Shown here piece after piece: positions 16,773-24,692 of a stretch of 64,000 bases of DNA (positions are counted from its first letter, which is position 1; every line of letters begins with the position of its first letter). The position numbers and the translations under genes are program-made. The notes beneath the pieces are model-generated. The model was not told where the DNA came from and searched no databases. It saw nothing but the letters and a program-made list of their open reading frames with translations. This DNA is from an uncultured Coriobacteriaceae bacterium. GTDB lineage: Bacteria > Actinomycetota > Coriobacteriia > Coriobacteriales > Coriobacteriaceae. Where the stretch lies: NCBI GenBank assembly GCA_944319885.1, contig CALUFC010000001.1, forward strand, positions 186,001 to 250,000, given 5' to 3'.

Positions 16773-17690
16773 ATGCTCGACTTCGAAACCACAGATCTAT
16801 CCGGCTCAGCCATGATCGCGCTCGACGTGGTGCCCTCGACGAACGATCTCGCGGTCGAGGCGGCGCGTGCGGGGGCGGAGCATGGATGGACGGTGCGCGC
16901 CGACCTCCAAACCGCCGGCCGCGGTCGCCGGGGTCATTCGTGGCATTCGCCCAAGGGCGGCCTCTATCTCTCGATCGTGCTGCGGCCGAAGGTTCCCATG
17001 CAGATGCTCATGGGCCTTCCCGCGGTAACGAGTTTGGGCGTGCTCGACGCGCTTGAAGACTTGGGGCTTTCAGGGCGCGTGGGCGTGAAGTGGCCCAACG
17101 ACATCGTTTCCATGCCGCGCTCTATCGCCACGCCCAACAGCTCGCACTTCAATCGCAAGCTCGTGGGCATCTTGGTCGAGGCCCGCTCGTCGTCCGAGGG
17201 CGCCTTTGCGGTGGCCGGCATCGGTCTCAATATCGCACCGGCGGGAAGCACGTCGATTCCGCCGGAGATTCAGGCGGCTATCGAGGCGGTGGAGTCCGTC
17301 CGTCGCGCGCAGCGCGATTCCAGCGGCCCGGGCATCCCGTCGCTCGATCCCATCTCGCTCGTAGAGGCCCTGCCCGAAGGCGCCGCCATTCCGTCGACGG
17401 CCGAGATAGCCGAACGCCTCCGTACCGCGGTGCTCGCGCGCGTTAACCGTTGGCAGCGCGCCATCGCGATGGGTCTGGGCACAGCCGGCCCCTTGGCGCC
17501 AATTCTTTCCTCCTACGCGGATAACCTGCCCATGCTGGGACATCCGGTCATGGTGCTGTGGCCCAACGGCACGCCCGCCGCAGCCGGCTACTTCACAGGC
17601 GTCGACGCTTGGGGTCGCGCTACCGTGAAGCTCGGCACGGGCGAAGAGCAAACGTTTGCCGCCGAAGCGGTGAGCCTGCGCGAGGTGTAG
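16773..17690 (+). CDS. birA: Biotin--[acetyl-CoA carboxylase] ligase, no DNA-binding domain
   Basis: About 305 residues, group I BirA that only attaches biotin to carrier proteins, because the N-terminal helix-turn-helix of the repressor type is absent. Motifs: VVPSTNDLA, TAGRGRRGHSWHSPKGGLYLS, GVKWPNDI, KLVGILVEA and a C-terminal SH3-like part (GYFTGVDAWGRATVKL). ATG 16773 follows GAGGTG; frames open upstream to 16614 but that part is not family-like. Two loops are longer than usual (around PRSIATPNSSHF and the Ser/Pro/Glu-rich stretch after GLNIAPAGS). It is convergent with coaX, only 4 bp apart. Confidence 0.93.
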   Translation: MLDFETTDLSGSAMIALDVVPSTNDLAVEAARAGAEHGWTVRADLQTAGRGRRGHSWHSPKGGLYLSIVLRPKVPMQMLMGLPAVTSLGVLDALEDLGLSGRVGVKWPNDIVSMPRSIATPNSSHFNRKLVGILVEARSSSEGAFAVAGIGLNIAPAGSTSIPPEIQAAIEAVESVRRAQRDSSGPGIPSLDPISLVEALPEGAAIPSTAEIAERLRTAVLARVNRWQRAIAMGLGTAGPLAPILSSYADNLPMLGHPVMVLWPNGTPAAAGYFTGVDAWGRATVKLGTGEEQTFAAEAVSLREV

Positions 17691-17694
17691 GGCG

Positions 17695-18468
17695 TCACGC
17701 GTCGGCGGTCATGCGGCGATAGATCTCGCAGATGCCTTTGAGGGTGAGCTGTTTATCGACAACGTCGAAGGCGTCGGTTGACCCGGCGACTACCGACGCA
17801 AGCCCGCCTGTGGCGATAACGCGTGCGTCGGGCGCGTTAAGCTCGCGCTTAATGCGCCCGACGAGCCCCTCGGCCATCGCCGCCGCGCCAACTACGGCGC
17901 CCACCTGGACCGCCTCGACTGTGGTGCGCCCGATGTCGTGTGCGGGCGCTTCGAGCGGGACGCTGGCGAGCCTGGCGGCGCGTGCCGTGAGCGCGTCCAT
18001 GGAGATGCGGATACCCGGTGCGATGGCGCCGCCAATGTAGGCACCGCGCTCGTTGACGACATCAATGTTGGTCGCGGTGCCAAAATCGACGACGATCGCC
18101 GGCGCGCCATAGAACGTTTCCGCGGCGACGGCGTTGGCGATACGGTCCGCTCCGACCTCGGCGGGATTGGGGGCGTCGATATTGGTGACGCGGGAGGTGG
18201 CCTCGCCAATCACCACCGCGTGCGCGCCCAGGCGCTCGGCGACGGCGCGCCACTCGCGGCTGAGCTGCGGCACCACGCCTGCGAACGCAACGGCGTCCAC
18301 GCAGTCGAGCTGCATGTCGTACATGCGGAAATAGCCATGCAGGCGAACGTGCAGCTCGTCGGCAGTAAACGAGCGGTCGGTTGGCATGCGCCACGAATGG
18401 ACGAGCTCCCCCTTGTCAAACAGGCCGAGCGCGGTCTGGGTGTTGCCCATATCTACAGCGAGCAGCAT
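17695..18468 (-). CDS. coaX: Type III pantothenate kinase
   Basis: 257-residue CoaX, the first committed enzyme of CoA synthesis. Family marks are the phosphate-binding DMGNTQTALGLF near the start, AFAGVVPQLS, NPAEVGADRIANAVAA, DFGTATNIDVV and GGAIAPGIRIS. The ATG at 18468 follows AGGGAGG; an upstream ATG at 18543 would add a 25-residue leader without family support. It is transcribed divergently from the ccm operon, with about 120 bp between the starts. Confidence 0.96.
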   Translation of the reverse strand: MLLAVDMGNTQTALGLFDKGELVHSWRMPTDRSFTADELHVRLHGYFRMYDMQLDCVDAVAFAGVVPQLSREWRAVAERLGAHAVVIGEATSRVTNIDAPNPAEVGADRIANAVAAETFYGAPAIVVDFGTATNIDVVNERGAYIGGAIAPGIRISMDALTARAARLASVPLEAPAHDIGRTTVEAVQVGAVVGAAAMAEGLVGRIKRELNAPDARVIATGGLASVVAGSTDAFDVVDKQLTLKGICEIYRRMTADA

Positions 18469-18543
18469 GTCTGCCCTCCCTTGTGCGGTGCGGTTGCAAC
18501 GGGTTCGCGTTTTATATGTCTGGAGCCCGTTCTGTGCGCTCAT

Positions 18544-18551
18544 TGTATACT
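18544..18551 (+). promoter_or_regulatory. Likely -10 box of the ccm operon
   Basis: TGTATACT (TATACT at 18546-18551, with an upstream TG) lies 41 bp before the ccmE start, in the coaX-ccmE divergent region. Confidence 0.4.
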
Positions 18552-18591
18552 TACTCGTGTTCTTTGCCGATGACGCGTCTGGAGTATGCGC

Positions 18592-19260
18592 ATGAATAAG
18601 GCTGCAAAACGCCGTTTGGTGGTTGTGGGTGGCATCGTGGTGATCGCGATGCTCGTGATCGTGGCAATTGCCGGTTCGGGCGGGGCGGCGTCCTCCCTCT
18701 CGATCTCCGATGTGCTGGGCGGCGACTATCAGGGCAAAAAGGTTCAGGTCTCGGGTTCGGTGGTTGCCGACTCGCTTTCAAGCGACGGATCGACCGCGCT
18801 GTTCGAGATTCAGCCGGAAGACGGCGACGGTTCGCAGAAGCTCGCGGTCTCCTATGATGGCGCGCTGCCGGCCACCTTTGGTACCGGCGTGGTTGCCATC
18901 TGCACCGGCACGATGGATAACGGCGAGCTCGCGGCAACCGAGCTGGTGACCAAGTGCCCCTCGAAGTACGAGAGCGCCGAGGGATCGCTCACCGTGCAGG
19001 GCCTGCTCGACCAAGCGGATTCCATGGTGGGTACCGATACCAAGGTGTGCGGGTATGTGCGAGGCGACATCAATACCGCCGACGCCGCGTACCGCTTCAC
19101 CATCGAGTCGCAGGGTGCAAGCATCAACGTCGTGTGGGACGGCGGCTTGGACGAGGCGGTTGTCGATGGCTGCGCCGTGGTGGTCTCCGGTCATCTCGAC
19201 GAGGACGGCTCCTTCGTGGCAACCGAGCAGCCCGCAATCGACGAAAACGTAAGCGAGTAG
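18592..19260 (+). CDS. ccmE: Cytochrome c maturation heme chaperone CcmE, Cys-type, with extra C-terminal domain
   Basis: 222 residues with one N-terminal membrane anchor (VVVGGIVVIAMLVIVAIAG) followed by an OB-fold. The heme-attachment site is KCPSKY at 121-126, a CxxxY motif in place of the classic HxxxY. This Cys form is known from some anaerobes and archaea. After it, residues 131-222 form a second stretch of similar pattern (LTVQGLLDQADSMVGTDTKVCGYVRGDI ... VVVSGHLDEDGSFVATE) that looks like another OB-like domain. Ordinary CcmE is about 150 residues. ATG 18592 is preferred over 18586 because GGAG then lies seven bases upstream. Confidence 0.85.
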   Translation: MNKAAKRRLVVVGGIVVIAMLVIVAIAGSGGAASSLSISDVLGGDYQGKKVQVSGSVVADSLSSDGSTALFEIQPEDGDGSQKLAVSYDGALPATFGTGVVAICTGTMDNGELAATELVTKCPSKYESAEGSLTVQGLLDQADSMVGTDTKVCGYVRGDINTADAAYRFTIESQGASINVVWDGGLDEAVVDGCAVVVSGHLDEDGSFVATEQPAIDENVSE

Positions 19261-19275
19261 CAAGGATACACTCAT

Positions 19276-21438
19276 ATGATGTCCATGTTGGGAAACGCGC
19301 TGACTGTGTTCGCGCTGGTGGTGGCGCTTGCGTCGGCGGTATGTTTGCTCGGCGGCGTGCGCATACGCCGCGAGAGCCTGGTAAACGCTGGCTACCTGGG
19401 CGTGTTCGCCTGCCTCATTGCCCTCACCGCAGGTATTGCCATCATTCTCGTATGCTTTCTCACGGAGAATTACACGCTGGCCTATGTGGTGTCCAATTTC
19501 CCGCAAACGTCGAGTCCGCTTAAGGTGCTCTACCAGGTTGCGGGCGTTTGGGCGGGACGCCAGGGGTCGCTCTTGTTCTGGACGTGGCTCATCGCGCTGT
19601 TTTCCGGTGTGGTCGCGTGGCGTCGCCTGCGCGTGACCGACGATCTTTCAAGCGTCGCGTTGGCGGTGGCGCAGATCGTCGTGGCGCTCTTCGCCGCGAC
19701 GCTCGTGCTCTCCGATTCGAACAACCCGTTCCTGCCCACGGCGGCCGAGTACCTCAACGCCGATGGCACGCTGGTCGAGGGTCTTGCGGCGGGCATGAAC
19801 CCGCTGCTGTTGCACTGGGCCATGGTGCTCCATCCGCCGGCGACCTTCATTGGCTACGCGGGGTGCACCATCCCGTTCGCCTACGCCATCGCCTCGCTCG
19901 TGGTGGGCGATTTCTCCGCGCGCTGGATCGAGCTTGTCGATCGCATCGCGGTGTTCAGCTTCATCTTCCTCACCATCGGCATGGGGCTTGGTGCCGTATG
20001 GGCCTACGTGGTGCTGGGCTGGGGCGGCTTCTGGGCGTGGGACGCCGTGGAGAACGCGAGCCTCATGAGCTGGCTTACGACGGTTGCCATGATTCACAGC
20101 TTCACGATGTACCGCAAGCGCGGCTGCTTCAAGCGCTGGAGCATGTTTGCCGCCACCATCACGTTCATCTTCGTGGTGCTGGGAACGTTCATCACGCGCT
20201 CCGGCCTGGTGCAGTCGGTGCATGCGTTTGCCGAGGACCCCGTGTCCACCTACTTCTTCTTGGGCATCATGGTGGCGGCCGCGCTGGCCTTCCTCATCCT
20301 GCTCATCTATCGCCATGGCGCGCTCGACGATGCCGACGAGATCGAGTCGCTTGCGTCGAAGAGCGGGTCGTATTACCTCACCAACCTCGTATGCATCGTG
20401 GGTGCCGTGCTTGTGGCGTACCTTACGGTGTCGAGCGCGCTGCCCACGTGGATGCCGCTCGGCGGCCAGGCGGTTTCTGCGGGCGTGTACAACGCGGTGG
20501 CCCGGCCCGCGACGGCGCTCTTCGGCCTGCTCATGGCGGTGTGCCCGCTGCTGGGCTGGCGCAAAACCGAGGGCGCGGCCTTTGCGCGCAACTTCCGCGT
20601 GCCCGCCATCTTGGGTGCCGTGGTGTTTCTTGCGCTCATGGCGTTTTTCGTGCTGCGCCTCGTGCCCGATTATGAGGGCGTGATTGCCGCCGGCGGCGAT
20701 GCCGCGGCCACCCTTGCCGAGCAGGGCCCCAGTTGGTACTACTTCGGTGTTGCCATCGTGTCGTTCTTGGCGGCGGCGCTGCTCTTCGCCACCTCGGCGT
20801 ACCTGTTGGGTCGCGGGGTGCGCGGCCGCATGAAGAACCGCGGCGAGAACCCGCTTGTTGCCGTGTTCAACCTGTTCCGGCACTCGCCGGCACAGGCGGG
20901 CGGGTACCTCACGCATCTGGGGTGCGCCGTGGTGCTCGTGGGCCTCGTGGGTTCGGGTATGTTCGTGCATGAGGAGACGGTCTCGTTGGCCAACGAGGCT
21001 GGCTCATCGGCGCAGGTGGGCGGCTATAGCATCACCTTCACAGGCTCGGAGGACACCTTCGACGAACAGGACGATCGCATCATGACGATCGACCTCGAGA
21101 TCGGACGCGTGGGCACCGGTCCTGACGGGGGCTACAGCGGCACCATCGTTCCCGCGGGCGACGAATGGCTGGGCACGCTCGCCCCGTCGGTCGAGGTCTC
21201 GGCTTCCACGCAGCAGCAGACGCTGCATGCGAGCGTGCTGAGCTTCCCCACCGAGGACCTCTTCGTGGCGTTCCAAGGCCTCAACGCCGATGGCTCGCTG
21301 TCACTGAGCGTGAAAATCAATCCGCTCATCTCGGTGCTATGGGCTGGCGGCGTGATCACCGTCGTGGGCATCGTGCTGGCGTTTGCGCCGCGCCGTGCCA
21401 CCCCGCTGCTGGCGGCCGACGCAAAGGGCGAGGCGTGA
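19276..21438 (+). CDS. ccmF: Cytochrome c-type biogenesis protein CcmF (heme lyase core)
   Basis: 720-residue polytopic membrane protein of the heme-handling family. The WWD motif LGWGGFWAWDAVENASLMSW is at 247-266; AGVWAGRQGSLLFW (89-102) and LHPPATFIGY with conserved histidine are also typical. It joins heme from CcmE to apocytochrome c outside the membrane. An extracytoplasmic soluble part near the C-terminus (VSLANEAGSSAQVGGY to LSVKINPLISVLW) precedes the last membrane segment. The stop overlaps the ccmA ATG by one base. The ATG lies 15 bp after ccmE, following AAGGA. Confidence 0.95.
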   Translation: MMSMLGNALTVFALVVALASAVCLLGGVRIRRESLVNAGYLGVFACLIALTAGIAIILVCFLTENYTLAYVVSNFPQTSSPLKVLYQVAGVWAGRQGSLLFWTWLIALFSGVVAWRRLRVTDDLSSVALAVAQIVVALFAATLVLSDSNNPFLPTAAEYLNADGTLVEGLAAGMNPLLLHWAMVLHPPATFIGYAGCTIPFAYAIASLVVGDFSARWIELVDRIAVFSFIFLTIGMGLGAVWAYVVLGWGGFWAWDAVENASLMSWLTTVAMIHSFTMYRKRGCFKRWSMFAATITFIFVVLGTFITRSGLVQSVHAFAEDPVSTYFFLGIMVAAALAFLILLIYRHGALDDADEIESLASKSGSYYLTNLVCIVGAVLVAYLTVSSALPTWMPLGGQAVSAGVYNAVARPATALFGLLMAVCPLLGWRKTEGAAFARNFRVPAILGAVVFLALMAFFVLRLVPDYEGVIAAGGDAAATLAEQGPSWYYFGVAIVSFLAAALLFATSAYLLGRGVRGRMKNRGENPLVAVFNLFRHSPAQAGGYLTHLGCAVVLVGLVGSGMFVHEETVSLANEAGSSAQVGGYSITFTGSEDTFDEQDDRIMTIDLEIGRVGTGPDGGYSGTIVPAGDEWLGTLAPSVEVSASTQQQTLHASVLSFPTEDLFVAFQGLNADGSLSLSVKINPLISVLWAGGVITVVGIVLAFAPRRATPLLAADAKGEA

Positions 21439-22178
21439 TGATGCCATCTGCGCAGGAGGCATATGCCGTTGAGGCGCACGGCCTCATCAAGCAGTTTGGT
21501 TCGCGCCGCGCGCTCGACAACCTTGAGCTCACGGTGCCGCGCGGAGCCTTTCTGTCTATCTTCGGGCCCAACGGCGCCGGCAAGACCACGCTGCTCCGCG
21601 CGCTCGCGCTGCTTTCGCGGCCCACACGCGGCTCGCTTCGCATGCTGGGTGTGAACGCCCTCGAGGAGCCTGAGCGCCTGCGTCCGCGCATCGGGCTCAT
21701 CAGCCATCGCTCGATGCTGTATGGCGACCTCTCCGCTCAAGAGAATCTGGAGTTCTTCTCGTCGCTCTATGAGGGGAAGCCCAATCATGCCCGCATCGAC
21801 GAGCTCTTGCGTTTGGTGGAGCTCGACCATCGCCGGAATGACGCGGTGCGCACCTATTCGCGCGGCATGCAGCAGCGCCTCTCCATCGCACGGTCGCTCG
21901 TGAGCAATCCCGACCTCGTGCTGCTCGACGAGCCGTATTCCGGCTTGGATCCGCATGCGGTCGACCTGACCGACGAGCTGCTGGGCCGGGTGCGCGAGCA
22001 GAATCCTCAGCGCACGTTTATCATGGTGAGCCACGACCTTAACAAGGGGTTTGCGTGGATGACCCATGCGCTCATCATGGCGCGCGGGCAGGCGGTGTTT
22101 ACCGGCGAGAAGGCCGGCATCGATTGCGATGCGTTCCGCGAGCTCTATCTCGCAACCGTTGGCTTGGGGGTGGCGTAG
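21438..22178 (+). CDS. ccmA: Heme exporter ATP-binding protein CcmA
   Basis: 246-residue ABC ATPase with Walker A FGPNGAGKTTLLRAL, Q-loop LISHRSMLYGDLSAQEN, signature YSRGMQQRLSIARSL, Walker B VLLLDEPYSGLD and switch VSHDLNKG. CcmA drives release of holo-CcmE from CcmC in the CcmABCD complex. The ATG at 21438 shares its A with the ccmF stop (TGATG); GTG/ATG alternatives lie within 6 bp. It is one base away from ccmB, indicating tight co-translation. Confidence 0.94.
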   Translation: MMPSAQEAYAVEAHGLIKQFGSRRALDNLELTVPRGAFLSIFGPNGAGKTTLLRALALLSRPTRGSLRMLGVNALEEPERLRPRIGLISHRSMLYGDLSAQENLEFFSSLYEGKPNHARIDELLRLVELDHRRNDAVRTYSRGMQQRLSIARSLVSNPDLVLLDEPYSGLDPHAVDLTDELLGRVREQNPQRTFIMVSHDLNKGFAWMTHALIMARGQAVFTGEKAGIDCDAFRELYLATVGLGVA

Positions 22179-22179
22179 C

Positions 22180-22908
22180 ATGGCTGACCGTATGCCCGGC
22201 AACGAACACCGCCCCTCGAAGTTCGCGCAGTATCGCGCGCTGCTTGCCAAAGACCTTCGTCAAGAGATCCGCACGCGCGAGATGCTCACGTCTATGGTGG
22301 TCTACGCGTTGCTCGTGCTCACCGTGTACGGCGCCGCGCTTTCTCAGGTGGGGGACCGCGTGCAGGTGGTGGCGTTCGCCGGCGGCATGCTTTGGGCGCT
22401 CATCGTGTTCACGAGCCTGCTCGGTCTCAATCGCAGCTTCGCGCACGAGACGGAATCGGGCTGTCTCGAGGGCATCCTGCTCGCGCCGGTCGACCGCTCG
22501 GTGATCTTTTTGGCGAAGGCAACCTCGAACCTCGTCTTTCTCACCGTAGTCGAGCTCATCTGCGTGCCGCTGTTCTTCATCTTTTTCCTGTCGGGCGCCG
22601 AGCTTGCGCCAACAACTCCGATGATCGTGTTGCCGCTGGTGGTGGGCACGGTGGGCGTTGCCGGCGTGGGTACCCTGCTCTCAACCATGACCATCGACAC
22701 GCGCGGGCGCGACGTGCTGCTGGCCATCCTGCTCATCCCCGTGATCTTTCCGTTGCTCTATGCCTGCGTTTCTGCGTGCAGCGTTGCGTTTGTGGGCGTA
22801 GAGGGAACGTTCGGAACGTTCTGGACCTCGCTTGCCGTTGCCGCGGCGTACGACGTGATCATGGTTGCGGCGGCGTGGGGCCTCTACGAGTTCGTTGTCG
22901 AAGGATAG
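22180..22908 (+). CDS. ccmB: Heme exporter membrane protein CcmB
   Basis: 242-residue membrane protein with six or so hydrophobic helices. The RALLAKDLRQEIRTREMLTSMVVYALLV start and the GLNRSFAHETESGCLEGILLAPVDRSVIFLAK stretch are characteristic of CcmB. It pairs with CcmA. The ATG at 22180 comes one base after the ccmA stop. The 84 bp after it, before ccmC, include GTATACACTTACG, which could be a weak internal promoter. Confidence 0.92.
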   Translation: MADRMPGNEHRPSKFAQYRALLAKDLRQEIRTREMLTSMVVYALLVLTVYGAALSQVGDRVQVVAFAGGMLWALIVFTSLLGLNRSFAHETESGCLEGILLAPVDRSVIFLAKATSNLVFLTVVELICVPLFFIFFLSGAELAPTTPMIVLPLVVGTVGVAGVGTLLSTMTIDTRGRDVLLAILLIPVIFPLLYACVSACSVAFVGVEGTFGTFWTSLAVAAAYDVIMVAAAWGLYEFVVEG

Positions 22909-22992
22909 CTATCGTTCCAATACACCGCGCATGACGCACGGTGTTCGTATACACTTACGTTTGTTGCGTTGAGATAACTTTGAAAAGGCAAG

Positions 22993-23922
22993 GTGACGCA
23001 CGTGACTTACAAGGCGAACCAACGTCCGCTCGATGCGCTGGTGCCTGTGGCACTTGTGCTGGGCGTGGCGCTTGTGATTGTCGGCGTGGTGTGGACCTTT
23101 ACGCTCGCGCCGCTCGTGCAGGGGGCCGAGCTCTCCGAGCCGGTTGTGATCGCGGGCCAGCAGGTAACCACGAAGCTGCTGCTCAGCCAGAAGATCTTCT
23201 ACCTCCATGTTCCCGTGGCCGTGTCGTCGTTTGCGGTTATGGCGTTTGCAGCGTTCTGGTCGATCCGGCTGCTCATGACCGGCGACCGCGCATTCGATGT
23301 GCGCGCGAAGACCGCCATGGAGGTCACACTGGTCTTCGTGGCCGCTACGATGATCTCGGGCGATTTGTGGACGTGCTTCGAGTGGGGCGTCTGGTGGGTG
23401 TGGGAGCCCCGCCTCACCACGTATTTCATCCTGACGCTGCTCGTGATTGGCTATTTCATCCTGCGGAACGCCATTGAGGACCCCGAGCGCCGCGCGCGCT
23501 TCTCGGCCGTGTTCTGCATCGTTGCCTTTGTGGACGCGCCCATCTCGTTTCTCATCACGCGCCTCGTGCCGAGCTCCATTCATCCGGTGGTCTTCCGAAC
23601 CGATAGCGGTCTGCCGCCCATGATGCTCATTCCGTTTTTGCTGGGCCTGTTTGGCATGCTGCTCATGGCTTTTGCGCTGACGCGCATCGCGCTTGCCATC
23701 AATGCGCGTGCAGCCGAGGTCGAAGAGCTCAAGGCACGCCTGGAGGAGCAGGATGCGCAGGCGCAGCGTGCGGCGGCGCAAGAGGCGCTCGATCGTCTGC
23801 GGGCTGCCGGAGTGCGGGTTTCCGACTCAGCGTCTTCCGCTCATACCCCGGAGGTTGTAGGTTCAAATCCGGATTCCGAACGCAGCGTTGCTGCTCCCGA
23901 TTCACCCTCTAAGGAGGTCTAA
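22993..23922 (+). CDS. ccmC: Cytochrome c biogenesis protein CcmC with tRNA-derived C-terminal tail
   Basis: 309 residues, about 60 longer than common CcmC. Six membrane segments, LHVP histidine at 72, the WWD motif WGVWWVWEPRLTTY (131-144) and a second histidine in SSIHPVV mark heme handling onto CcmE. After residue 240 a charged coiled-coil-like tail (AEVEELKARLEEQDAQAQ) follows, then AHTPEVVGSNP (283-293). That last segment is encoded by 23839-23870, which matches the 3' half of tRNA-fMet at 30 of 32 bases. GTG 22993 is used; GTG 23002 is possible. Confidence 0.93.
   Translation: MTHVTYKANQRPLDALVPVALVLGVALVIVGVVWTFTLAPLVQGAELSEPVVIAGQQVTTKLLLSQKIFYLHVPVAVSSFAVMAFAAFWSIRLLMTGDRAFDVRAKTAMEVTLVFVAATMISGDLWTCFEWGVWWVWEPRLTTYFILTLLVIGYFILRNAIEDPERRARFSAVFCIVAFVDAPISFLITRLVPSSIHPVVFRTDSGLPPMMLIPFLLGLFGMLLMAFALTRIALAINARAAEVEELKARLEEQDAQAQRAAAQEALDRLRAAGVRVSDSASSAHTPEVVGSNPDSERSVAAPDSPSKEV
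23839..23870 (+). repeat. tRNA-fMet 3'-half-like sequence inside ccmC
   Basis: Thirty of 32 bases equal 24270-24301, covering the anticodon loop, 3' anticodon stem, variable loop and T arm of the tRNA-fMet gene. The copy is in the sense orientation and in a coding frame. Spacing between equivalent bases is 431 bp. Confidence 0.85.
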
Positions 23923-23925
23923 CCC

Positions 23926-24120
23926 ATGGATCCCATTCTTGCTGAGGTCTATTCGACCGTGCTCCCCGCGGCGCCGTTTGTGATTGGCGCATACGTGGGC
24001 ATCTGGATTGCGCTTGCTGCGTACGTGTTTGTGCTCGCGCGTCGCTCCAAGCGCACCGAGCGCGACTTCGACGCGCTTCGACAGGCGCTTGCCAACCGCG
24101 AGGAGAAGCTCGAGCATTAA
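23926..24120 (+). CDS. ccmD: CcmD-like small membrane protein
   Basis: 64 residues with one membrane helix (FVIGAYVGIWIALAAYVFVLARR) followed by a charged tail (SKRTERDFDALRQALANREEKLEH). This is the CcmD layout, which stabilises the CcmABC-CcmE release complex. It follows ccmC by 3 bp and has a strong TAAGGAGG site. CcmD proteins are poorly conserved, so the call rests on size, topology and position. CcmG, CcmH and CcmI genes are not in the window. Confidence 0.8.
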   Translation: MDPILAEVYSTVLPAAPFVIGAYVGIWIALAAYVFVLARRSKRTERDFDALRQALANREEKLEH

Positions 24121-24238
24121 CCGCTCGCAACGCCACGTGTCGTCTATTGTGGAGAGCGCTCCATATTCGAAGATTGTTGCTTGCGTTTGCGGCGGACGGC
24201 GCGTAATATACTCTCTTGCGCAAAGGCGCACCAGATAG

Positions 24239-24315
24239 TGCGGGGTGGAGCAGTCTGGTAGCTCGCCGGGCTCATAACCCGGAGGTCGTAGGTTCAAATC
24301 CTGCCCCCGCGACCA
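24239..24315 (+). tRNA. Initiator tRNA-fMet (CAT anticodon)
   Basis: 77 nt with encoded CCA. The anticodon stem carries three consecutive G:C pairs (GGG-CTCATAA-CCC), the initiator mark. The acceptor ends TGCGGGG and CCCCGCG pair except for a T1-G72 wobble, which fits the weak first pair needed for formylation. D arm and T arm (GGTTCAAATCC) are normal. Confidence 0.97.
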
Positions 24316-24324
24316 AGAACATGC

Positions 24325-24356
24325 AGCCCGGAGGTCTTATGACCTCCGGGCTTTTT
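24325..24356 (+). terminator. Rho-independent terminator after tRNA-fMet
   Basis: A 12-bp stem AGCCCGGAGGTC / GACCTCCGGGCT with a TTAT loop, followed by TTTT. It begins 9 bp after the tRNA CCA. Confidence 0.92.
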
Positions 24357-24437
24357 GCATTGAGGCCCGGCCTTCTTCATGCCATGCGGTCTACGTATCA
24401 GTGCCGATATAAAAACAAAATGCTATTGATCTAATAA

Positions 24438-24581
24438 CATATGCGAAGTGTGGATGTTTTTCATCGAAGGCGTTGATAGCGTTTCGTGCCGTTCTAATTC
24501 TCGCAGGTAGAGAGCATGCAGCATCAGTGTTATCGGTCGGCTATTTGGGCCCTGCAGAAAAACGTCCAGACTTCGCATATG
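24438..24581. repeat. Inverted-repeat element B (144 bp)
   Basis: Left end 24438-24462 starts CATATGCGAAGTGTGGATG and right end 24557-24581, read on the other strand, starts CATATGCGAAGTCTGGACG; both end GTTTTTC. The match is 23 of 25 bases. The 94-bp interior has no gene. It occupies most of the 336-bp gap between the tRNA terminator and the VanR-like gene. The sequence is unrelated to element A. Confidence 0.8.
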
Positions 24582-24692
24582 AACCTTGTGCGGTAGCAAT
24601 TTCCGCTGCTCTTAGGGGAGTCTTAATCTTTGTGTTCGTGTGAACCGCTATGCTACCAAGCATAGGAACTACCGAGGTGATGGGGGTGCGCG

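Noticed and set aside
24216-24434. Open frame over tRNA-fMet
   Set aside because: It is a translation of the tRNA gene and its terminator, giving the familiar VGSNPAP string.
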